This document shows positions 17,590 through 25,024 of a stretch of DNA of 64,000 nucleotides, one piece after another. The notes under the pieces were generated by a model that saw nothing but the letters and a program-made list of their open reading frames with translations, was not told where the DNA came from and ran no database searches. The DNA is taken from the NCBI RefSeq assembly GCF_024753215.1, contig NZ_JANUGV010000004.1:248001-312000 (forward strand), written 5' to 3'. The stretch comes from Massilia solisilvae (lineage in GTDB: Bacteria; Pseudomonadota; Gammaproteobacteria; Burkholderiales; Burkholderiaceae_D). The first letter of the stretch is position 1; each line of letters opens with the position of its first letter. Position numbers and translations under genes: made by a program.

Positions 17590-20418
17590 TTGGAGAGCAC
17601 GGCCGAGTTCCTGCGGGTGCTGCAACACGAGCAATCCCTGAGCACCGCACACCGCCAGCTTCGACTGCGCCTTGCGCACTCGGACCAGCTGTCCGACGAC
17701 GTGCTGCTGCCGCAGCGCGTGGAGGGTGGCGAGTCGATCTGCGGCGGCATCGAGTACCGGGTGTCGTGCGTTGCCAGCAGCCCGGCGCTGCCGCTCAAGG
17801 AGCTGATCGCGCTGCCGGCCGAAATCCAGATCGTGACCGACCGTGGGCAGCTGCGCAGCGTGTGCGGCATCGTTACCGAGGCCAGGGCCGGCGACTTCGA
17901 TGGCGGGCTGGCCACCTACCAGCTGGTGCTGCGTGACGCGCTGTCGATCATGGAAAAGCGCACCAACAGCCGTGTCTTCCGCTACCAGAACGAACTCGAG
18001 ATCGTCCAGGTGCTGTTCGACGAGTGGCGTCATTCCAATTCGGTGCTGGCGGGCGCCTTCGAGTACGAGCTCGACCCGCCGTTCGACATGCGCCAGTTCC
18101 CGCCGCGCGAGCAGGTGATGCAGCACAACGAGTCGGACGCGGCGTTCGTACGGCGCCTGCTCAAGCGGCGCGGCGTGGCGTGGGTGTTCCGGGCGGGCCG
18201 CAGCCGCAATACCGCGGTCGATCCGGCGCACGACCTGGTTCCCGCGCATACGCTGGTCCTGTTCAACGACGCCACCAGCCTGCCGCAGAACGCGGCCGGC
18301 GCCGTGCGCTACCACCGCGACGGCGCCACCGAAAAGCGCGACACCATCACCACCTGGAGCGCGGCGCGCCAGCTGCAGCCGGGCAGCACCACGCGCCACA
18401 GCTGGGACTACAAGAACCCGTCTGGCGGCCACTTCATGCTGGCGACCGCGCGCGGCATGGCCGACCAGGGCGCCAGCGGCAACCAGCTGGCGGCCACGCT
18501 GGACGACTACCTCGTCGAAATGCCGCACGCCGGCAACGACATCGAGGATCACTGGCGGCTTGGCCAGCTGCGCATGAACCGGCACGAATTCCAGACCAAG
18601 TGCTTCCACGGCGAGGGCAGCGTGCGCGATTTCTGCGCGGGCGAATATTTTTCGCTGACGGGGCATCCGGAAATCGACACCCATCCGGCGGCCGAGCGCG
18701 ACTTCGTGCTGACCGAGGTGCGGCTGTCGGCGCAGAACAACCTGCCCAGGGACTTGTCCGAGCGCGTGGATGCGCTGTTAAGGCGCAACCACTGGATCGA
18801 CGGCGCCGGCGGCGCCACGGTGGCGGACGACGGCCAGATGCGGGTGCGCGTCAGCTTCACCGCAGTGCGGCGCGGCGTGCCGGTGGTGCCGGCGTTCGAC
18901 CCGCGCAGCGACCTGCCGCACCCGCAGCTGCAAAGCGCGCTGGTGGTCGGGCCGCCCAACGAAGAGGTGCATTGCGATCCGCTGGGCCGGGTCAAGATCC
19001 GCTTTCCTGGCATGCGCGAAGAGGACCACAAGCACGCGCACGGCGCCGGCGCCTCGAACTCGCCGGCCGATTCGGCGTGGGTGCGGGTGGCGTCCAACTG
19101 GGCCGGCAACGGGCCGGGCAGCCAGCAGCAGTGCGGCACGCTCGGCCTGCCGCGTATTGGCACCGAGGTGCTGGTGGCGTTCCTGGGCGGCGACCCGGAC
19201 AAGCCGGTCATCATTTCGCAGCTGTTCAACCAGCGTGCCGTGCCGCCGGCACTGTCGAAAGCCGGCGACTTGCCGGGCAACCGCTACCTGTCCGGCGCGC
19301 GCAGCCGCGAGGTGGGCGGCGCGCGCGGCAACCAGCTGCGTTTCGACGACACCCGCGGCCAGATCAGCGCCCAGGTGGCGAGCGACCACGCCGCGTCCGA
19401 GCTGAACCTGGGCTGGCTGACCGAGCCCAAGGCCAACGGCCACGGCGAGCCGCGTGGCGAGGGGGCCGAACTGCGCAGCGACGAGGCGGTGGCCGTGCGC
19501 GGCGGGAAGGGCGTGCTGCTCAGCGCGCACCCGGCGCGCCACGCCATGTCGGACCAGCTGGAACGCGGCCACCTGACCGGCCTTGCTGAACTCATGCAGG
19601 GCATGCTCGACGAGCTTTCGCGCCTGGCGGTCGCGCACACGGAAGACGAGGAAAGCCAGCCACGGCTGGCCGAACTGGTCGACAAGCTCAGGCGCTGGCA
19701 TGAGGGAACCAACCTGTCACCGGACGGTGCGCCGGTTGGCGAGGCGCGCCAGCCGATTCTCGCGGGAGCCGCGCCCGGCGGCATCATCCTGGGCAGCAAC
19801 GACAATCTGGCGCTCGGCGCGCAAACCAAGATCGACGTGGTGTCGGTCGGCGACACCGAGCTGTCCACGGGCCGCAACCTGTTCCTCAGGGCCGCGCGCA
19901 GCCTGTCGCTGTTCGTGCACGAGCTGGGCATGCGGTTCGTGGCCGCAAAGGGCGACGTGGTGTTTCAGACGCATAAGGGAAAGGTCGAAGTCAAATCCGC
20001 GGACGAGATCAGCCTGATCGCCACCAAGGGCATTTCGATCCAGGCGCCCTTCGTCCGGATCGTTGGCGACGGCGCCCAGACCACGTGGACGGCGGGAACC
20101 ATCCTGCAGAAGAGTTCGCACGAACAACGGCTGGAGGCCGCCCACTTTCAAATGATCACGGGAACAGCCGGCAGTCCGGAGGTGGCGGCGGCGCCCGAGA
20201 CCAGCCTGGAAACCGACGAGCGCATCATCGCCGTGGACTGGCAAACCGGCTTGCCGGCGCGGGGCCGGCGCTACATTGCCAAACACGAGGATGGCACCAC
20301 CATCGAGGGCGTGACGGACGAGGAGGGCAGGACCAGTATCCTCCAATCCTACGCGATCGGGGACATCGAGTTTCGTCTGCTGCCAAGGGACGACAAAGGC
20401 TCTTCAAGCGAGGGGTGA
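17590..20418 (+). CDS. vgrG: Type VI secretion tip protein VgrG with DUF2345 and C-terminal extension
   Basis: A 942-residue VgrG (TssI), the trimeric spike of the type VI secretion tube. The N-terminal gp27-like part (residues 1 to about 400, with FRYQNELEIVQVLFDEW) leads to the gp5-like OB fold (about 400-560, CDPLGRVKIRFPG, SWVRVASNWAG-like AWVRVASNWAGNG, GDPDKPVIISQLFN), the DUF2345 beta-helix extension (about 720-860) and a terminal transthyretin-like module (about 882-932, TGLPARGRRYIAKHEDG ... GVTDEEGRT). Start is TTG at 17590 with AGGAG 7 bases upstream; no ATG fits. It heads an effector-immunity cassette; no other T6SS structural gene is in the window. The extension probably carries the next gene's lipase. 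Confidence 0.95.
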   Translation: MESTAEFLRVLQHEQSLSTAHRQLRLRLAHSDQLSDDVLLPQRVEGGESICGGIEYRVSCVASSPALPLKELIALPAEIQIVTDRGQLRSVCGIVTEARAGDFDGGLATYQLVLRDALSIMEKRTNSRVFRYQNELEIVQVLFDEWRHSNSVLAGAFEYELDPPFDMRQFPPREQVMQHNESDAAFVRRLLKRRGVAWVFRAGRSRNTAVDPAHDLVPAHTLVLFNDATSLPQNAAGAVRYHRDGATEKRDTITTWSAARQLQPGSTTRHSWDYKNPSGGHFMLATARGMADQGASGNQLAATLDDYLVEMPHAGNDIEDHWRLGQLRMNRHEFQTKCFHGEGSVRDFCAGEYFSLTGHPEIDTHPAAERDFVLTEVRLSAQNNLPRDLSERVDALLRRNHWIDGAGGATVADDGQMRVRVSFTAVRRGVPVVPAFDPRSDLPHPQLQSALVVGPPNEEVHCDPLGRVKIRFPGMREEDHKHAHGAGASNSPADSAWVRVASNWAGNGPGSQQQCGTLGLPRIGTEVLVAFLGGDPDKPVIISQLFNQRAVPPALSKAGDLPGNRYLSGARSREVGGARGNQLRFDDTRGQISAQVASDHAASELNLGWLTEPKANGHGEPRGEGAELRSDEAVAVRGGKGVLLSAHPARHAMSDQLERGHLTGLAELMQGMLDELSRLAVAHTEDEESQPRLAELVDKLRRWHEGTNLSPDGAPVGEARQPILAGAAPGGIILGSNDNLALGAQTKIDVVSVGDTELSTGRNLFLRAARSLSLFVHELGMRFVAAKGDVVFQTHKGKVEVKSADEISLIATKGISIQAPFVRIVGDGAQTTWTAGTILQKSSHEQRLEAAHFQMITGTAGSPEVAAAPETSLETDERIIAVDWQTGLPARGRRYIAKHEDGTTIEGVTDEEGRTSILQSYAIGDIEFRLLPRDDKGSSSEG

Positions 20419-20419
20419 C

Positions 20420-22150
20420 ATGACGGAACCGACCAGGCCGTTGCCACCGCCAACCATCGACACCAGGGATGGCAGCCTTGTCGCGCACTCGGTCGCCACA
20501 CCCAGGGCATTCAAGGTACGCGGCCTGTTGCGGGTTCCTCCCGAGAAGGTAATCCCCGTCATCTTCGTTCCCGGAATCATGGGTAGCAACCTCAAGGTGC
20601 GCCCCAATGCCGTGGTGACGAACCAGTTCGACCTCAAGCCGGGCGAAGCCGCATGGCGCCCGCCCAACGGCCTGGTGCAGGGAATTACCGAAGTGCGCCG
20701 GTGGCTGCGGCGCGATCCGATCCAGCGGCAAAAAATCCTGAGCCCGGCGCTGCTCGACGTGGACCGCAGCGGCGACCTGCCGGAATCGTCCTTGAAGGAA
20801 GCGCAAATGCGGCAGCAGGGCTGGGGCGAAGTACACGTTGGCTCTTACGGCGCCTTGCTGGCGCGCCTGCAGGAGGAGCTGAACACCACCTTCGAGCAGT
20901 CCGGCCAGCAAAGGAAGATCTTGCCGCACTGGCGCAAGGTCATCGGCTGCGCGCCCTCGCGCTGGGGCGTGCGCAATATCGCGCCATTGACAGAGGATGA
21001 GCTGATGGTGCATGCCGCCCACTACTTTCCCGTGTATGCCGTGGGGTACAACTGGCTGCAGTCGTGCGCCGTTTCGGCCGACCGGCTGCGGGAGCGGGTC
21101 CTTGCCATCATCAAGGAATGGAATGTCGGGAACTGGACCTGCAAGCACGTGATCCTCGTGAGCCATTCGATGGGCGGCCTGGTGGCGCGCGCCTGCGCCA
21201 AACAGATTCCGGCGCAGGTGCTGGGCGTGATCCACGGGGTGATGCCGGCCTATGGCGCGCCGGTGGCATACCGGCGCATCGCCTGCGGCACGGAAGGCGG
21301 CCGCTTCAATCGTGATCTTGGGGACAATGTTCCCGACGAACTATTCGCCGTGATCGCGGGGCGCACGGCGGAGGAGACCACGCCGGTCATGGCCGTGTCG
21401 CCCGGCGTGCTGGAACTGTTGCCCAACCAGTATTATCCGGCGCCCTGGTTGAGCGTGAAGACGGTGCGGACGGTGAACAAGACGGAGCAATACCGTGAGG
21501 TGCTCAATCTGCCGCAGGGCAACCCGTACGACTTTTACCGCGACACGCAAAGCTGGTACAGGATGATCGATCCCTCGTTGGCCGACCCGGCCAAGGATTA
21601 CGCGCGCTTGCCCGGCGGGGTGTCGGCGATGATCAGCAAGGCGATCGGCACTGCGGAGCAATTTCACCGATCCGTGTTGGCGGACGGGCCAGCCGCCGGT
21701 AGCAGCGAGGGCGCGGCGCAACCGGCACCGGCCGCCGCGACGTCCGGCGCGAAACCGAAGCCTTATTACCATCCCCGGACCTATGCCTATTATGGCGCGG
21801 ACGAGGAACATCGGTCGTTCGGCCAGATCCGCTGGGTGGCCGCGGAGCCAAGCGGGCAGAACCTCGTCATCACGGACAACAACCTCAAGCAGGCCCGGCT
21901 GAGCCACTGCTTTCCGGATGGGACCAGGGAGGTCCAGGTGGAAGGACGCTTTCCGTTGCGCTTTCGTCCATGGCTGCAGGACGCAGCCGGCGACGACACC
22001 GTCCCGTACCAGTCCGGCGCGGGCGCAGCCGCGGGCGTGCTGCAGGCATTCCGGATGCAGGGCTACAGTCATCAGGGCAGCTTCCAGCACGAGGACGTGA
22101 TCCTGCTCACGCAATACCTGATTGCGAAGATCGTACAGAGCCTGAAATGA
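20420..22150 (+). CDS. Putative T6SS lipase effector (Tle-type alpha/beta hydrolase)
   Basis: A 576-residue alpha/beta hydrolase with no signal peptide, as expected for VgrG cargo. Oxyanion region VIFVPGIMGSNLKV near residue 50, nucleophile elbow SHSMGG (Ser250), likely acid Asp525 or Asp526 in AGDDTVPY and likely His551 or His557 near the end. The LCAT-like layout suits phospholipid hydrolysis in the target periplasm. It starts one base after the VgrG stop and its own stop overlaps the first immunity gene by four bases. A proline/alanine-rich linker lies at about residues 425-455. Tle class (1-5) cannot be assigned with confidence; the Tli4-like neighbours suggest Tle4-like. Confidence 0.85.
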   Translation: MTEPTRPLPPPTIDTRDGSLVAHSVATPRAFKVRGLLRVPPEKVIPVIFVPGIMGSNLKVRPNAVVTNQFDLKPGEAAWRPPNGLVQGITEVRRWLRRDPIQRQKILSPALLDVDRSGDLPESSLKEAQMRQQGWGEVHVGSYGALLARLQEELNTTFEQSGQQRKILPHWRKVIGCAPSRWGVRNIAPLTEDELMVHAAHYFPVYAVGYNWLQSCAVSADRLRERVLAIIKEWNVGNWTCKHVILVSHSMGGLVARACAKQIPAQVLGVIHGVMPAYGAPVAYRRIACGTEGGRFNRDLGDNVPDELFAVIAGRTAEETTPVMAVSPGVLELLPNQYYPAPWLSVKTVRTVNKTEQYREVLNLPQGNPYDFYRDTQSWYRMIDPSLADPAKDYARLPGGVSAMISKAIGTAEQFHRSVLADGPAAGSSEGAAQPAPAAATSGAKPKPYYHPRTYAYYGADEEHRSFGQIRWVAAEPSGQNLVITDNNLKQARLSHCFPDGTREVQVEGRFPLRFRPWLQDAAGDDTVPYQSGAGAAAGVLQAFRMQGYSHQGSFQHEDVILLTQYLIAKIVQSLK

Positions 22151-23859
22151 AGCGTCGCTCCGGCTTTTTGCTTCCACTACAGGTTCTGCTGGGGGTGGCG
22201 TTCTTCCTGATGGCCGACGTGCTGGCCATGCAAGGCATCCATGATCGCTATAGGGTGGCGAAGATGACTGAGAAGATGAAAACGTTTTGTCTTGGCCGAT
22301 TCCTGATCGATCTTCCCGCCAATGCCACCGTCAGCTACGGGCCGGCCTTCATTGACGGCTTCCACCTCTGGACACGGCTGGAAGACGACGGCGAGTTCAC
22401 GCGGCGGGTGGCTGCACGCGAAACCGAAATCGCGGGCCAGATGAACAAGCTCGGCAAGAAGAATCTCGAGCTGGTCAAGACTTACCGCAGCGGGGCGTTC
22501 AACGGCAAGATGTTTGTGTTTGGCAGATGGCGCGCCGACTGGACCGAGAACGCGAAGGAACGTCACGTCGAGGCGGTGGCGGTGGAAGGATTCCTGCACG
22601 GCGATGGCGTGAGCTTCCACTTCAGTACAGAGAATTACGATCCGGCCCTTGCCGGCGCCATGCTCAAATTGTTCGAAAAAATCGCCGTGCGCGGTGACGA
22701 CGAGCTGCCGGCGCGGCCGGGATTTTGCGTCGGCCACGCCATCGTCCAGGATCCGCATCACGACCCGACCGAGCGCGCGACCCTGTTTGCCGGACTGCCG
22801 GGGCATCCCGACCTGGCGATCGTGTTCGATTCCACCGCCGGCGTAAAACCCTCCCGGCCACTCCTGGCGCGCAACGCCGCCGCGAACGAGTCGCTCCCGC
22901 TGTTGATGCGGCTGCCGGTGCGCACCCTGCGCGAAGGCGGGCGCGTCATCAATGGCTTGCGTGGCGAGGAGCTGGTCGAAAAGGCGACCGAGCTCAATTT
23001 CGCCACCACCTTCAGCTTTGAATGGGAGATGTTTGGCAAGGAAGACGACGTGCACGCGCCCTTGCTTAACCTGGAGCTGCAGACCGGCCTGAATCCCCAT
23101 GCCGGCGGAAAGCCGGTGCAATCGAGCCTGACCGAATCGGCGCTGGTGCAACTGTGGGACAAGATTTCCGCCAGCGTCCGGTTGCGGCCCACCACGCCGA
23201 TACCGGTTGCGCCCACCCCCGCCCCGGGTGCGCAACTTGGAACGAACGCCCGCGCCGGGGAAACCTGCCCGCAGAGCGGCTGGTGGCAGTGCAGCGAAGG
23301 GGGCAATGGCGTACGGGTACTGGGTGGCCAGCGCCAATACCTGAAGAAGGGGCAGCGCATGCCGCAGGCGCTGTTGTTGCCCCCCCCAACGGTCTGGGAG
23401 AAAGTGCGCGGCATCCAGCCAAGTTTCGAGGCAAGCACGCCAACTATCTGGAAGCTGGCCGACCGGCGAACGGCGTCGCGCGCGCAGGCATCGCCACATC
23501 TGGAACAGGCGGAAGTGCCGCGCGCGGACGCGCTGCAGACCGGCGGCGTGCCGCCGGCGGGCGCTGGCGCGAATACGCCGCCCGGCACCTACGTGAAGAC
23601 GGGCGAGCCGTGCCCGGCAAGCGGTTGGTGGCGCTGCGAGGAATCGGCGGCGCTGGACGGAACGCGCTGGTTCGCCAGTGGCACGCTGCTCCCGGCAGCC
23701 ACCTTCCAGCTGCCGACGGGCGTGTTTGCGAAGCAGGCAGCCAGTCCGCCCATCATCCGGCGCCGCAGCAACTGGCAGCTCCTGCGGCACGCCGACGCGC
23801 CGGGCGACGTGCCTGGGGCCGGTCCGGGAGAACCTGGTGGCCCGGGGTCGAAAACCTGA
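22147..23859 (+). CDS. Tli4-like T6SS immunity protein with tandem C-terminal Cys-Trp domains
   Basis: A 570-residue protein. One N-terminal membrane segment (LPLQVLLGVAFFLMADVLAM) anchors a periplasmic Tli4-type domain (about residues 45-345, with KTFCLGRFLIDLPANATVSYG, GFHLW, NGKMFVFGR, LREGGRVINGLRGEE and FEWEMFGKEDDVHAP). Tli4 proteins bind and neutralise Tle lipases. The region from about 370 has two copies of a module starting GE-x-CP-x-SGWW-x-C (about 372-435 and 487-548) joined by a variable linker; the downstream paralogue lacks it. ATGA overlap with the effector gene. Immunity role is inferred from family and position. Confidence 0.83.
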   Translation: MKRRSGFLLPLQVLLGVAFFLMADVLAMQGIHDRYRVAKMTEKMKTFCLGRFLIDLPANATVSYGPAFIDGFHLWTRLEDDGEFTRRVAARETEIAGQMNKLGKKNLELVKTYRSGAFNGKMFVFGRWRADWTENAKERHVEAVAVEGFLHGDGVSFHFSTENYDPALAGAMLKLFEKIAVRGDDELPARPGFCVGHAIVQDPHHDPTERATLFAGLPGHPDLAIVFDSTAGVKPSRPLLARNAAANESLPLLMRLPVRTLREGGRVINGLRGEELVEKATELNFATTFSFEWEMFGKEDDVHAPLLNLELQTGLNPHAGGKPVQSSLTESALVQLWDKISASVRLRPTTPIPVAPTPAPGAQLGTNARAGETCPQSGWWQCSEGGNGVRVLGGQRQYLKKGQRMPQALLLPPPTVWEKVRGIQPSFEASTPTIWKLADRRTASRAQASPHLEQAEVPRADALQTGGVPPAGAGANTPPGTYVKTGEPCPASGWWRCEESAALDGTRWFASGTLLPAATFQLPTGVFAKQAASPPIIRRRSNWQLLRHADAPGDVPGAGPGEPGGPGSKT

Positions 23860-23883
23860 TGATCTGCTTGCCTGGAGGTGTGC

Positions 23884-24981
23884 GTGATTGCCGTGAAGCC
23901 AATGATGAAGGTGTTGGGTTCGCTGATCTTGCTTGGCTTGCTGCTCGGCGCCGTCTTCGCCTTGCCCGGGCCATCCGGCGGGCATCGGGAAGCGCTACTT
24001 GCCGGCAAAACGAAGACGATTTGCGTCGGCCGCTTCCTGATCGACCTGCCGGAGGACGTGCGGCTGTCGCGCAGCCAAACCTTCATCGATGGCTTTCACG
24101 TCAACGCATTTCCCGAGACAAGCGACGCATTCCGGACCCGCGTCGCGGCGCGCCAGGCCGAGATCGAGGCCAAGCCGAACGAGCTGCGGCGCAAGAACCT
24201 CGAATCGGCGACGCGGATCCACGTCAACGGTTTCGACGGCAAGATGTTCGTCTTCGGCCGCAACGCAAGCTACACCATGGACTTTGGCAAGCGCCAGGTG
24301 CTGGAAGGCGTCGCGCTCGAAGCGCACCTGCATGCCGATGGCTTGAGCTTTGACCTGATCGCGGACGATTACAACCCGCAACTGATCGGAAACCTGCCAA
24401 AGCTGATCGGCCAGCTGCGGCGCGTTGCCCCCGGCGCCATCCCCGCCGAACCAGGCTTCTGCTTTGGCGAGGGAATGTTTGTCGATCCGCTGGTGGCCGA
24501 CCAAGGGGAAAGCACAAGTATCTTCGTGGACATTCCTGGCCATCCCGATGTGGTCATCGCCTTTTCGACCATGGCGGGCACCAAGCCGCGCCACGGACTA
24601 TTGGAGCGCAGTGCGCGGGCGGCGGCACGGGAACCGCTGTGGATGCGTGCGGCCTTCAAGACCCTGCGGGAAGGAAAGCGATCGATCAATGGACTGTCCG
24701 GGGAGGAGGTGGCGGTCAAGGTGACCGAGCTGAACTTGAGTACGGGATTCGGCCTGGACTGGGAGATGGCGGGAAACGAGACGGATGTCCACGCCCCATT
24801 CCTGCACCTGGAAATGGAGACCGGACGCAATCCACGCGCTGGCGGAAAGCCCGTGCAATCGAGCCTTGCACAAGACAGCGTGCTGGCGCTATGGGACGCG
24901 ATTTCGTCGAGCATTCGCCTGCGACAGTCGGGGCCCGCCAGCAGGCTGCCGGCGGACGCCCTCGCTTCCCGTCAGCCTTGA
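23884..24981 (+). CDS. Second Tli4-like T6SS immunity protein
   Basis: A 365-residue paralogue of the preceding gene without the C-terminal modules. N-terminal membrane segment (VLGSLILLGLLLGAVFAL), then the same landmarks: KTICVGRFLIDLPEDVRLS, GFHVNAF, FDGKMFVFGRN, LREGKRSINGLSGEE, LDWEMAGNETDVHAP and GGKPVQSSL. Start GTG at 23884 is chosen because GGAGG lies six bases upstream. Two immunity genes behind one effector suggest either dosage or immunity to a related effector of other strains. A 43-base gap follows before comEC. Confidence 0.82.
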   Translation: MIAVKPMMKVLGSLILLGLLLGAVFALPGPSGGHREALLAGKTKTICVGRFLIDLPEDVRLSRSQTFIDGFHVNAFPETSDAFRTRVAARQAEIEAKPNELRRKNLESATRIHVNGFDGKMFVFGRNASYTMDFGKRQVLEGVALEAHLHADGLSFDLIADDYNPQLIGNLPKLIGQLRRVAPGAIPAEPGFCFGEGMFVDPLVADQGESTSIFVDIPGHPDVVIAFSTMAGTKPRHGLLERSARAAAREPLWMRAAFKTLREGKRSINGLSGEEVAVKVTELNLSTGFGLDWEMAGNETDVHAPFLHLEMETGRNPRAGGKPVQSSLAQDSVLALWDAISSSIRLRQSGPASRLPADALASRQP

Positions 24982-25024
24982 ACCGGGGCCTGCTGCGCGG
25001 CGCTCGTACCAGAACGGAGGACTG

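Noticed and set aside
17590..24981. Rhs or prophage origin for the VgrG region
   Set aside because: No YD repeats, phage tail, capsid or integrase genes; the cassette matches T6SS VgrG-effector-immunity order.
24785..25024. N-terminal extension of comEC upstream of 25025
   Set aside because: It overlaps the immunity gene in another frame, has no homology to ComEC, and a strong SD lies before the ATG at 25025.
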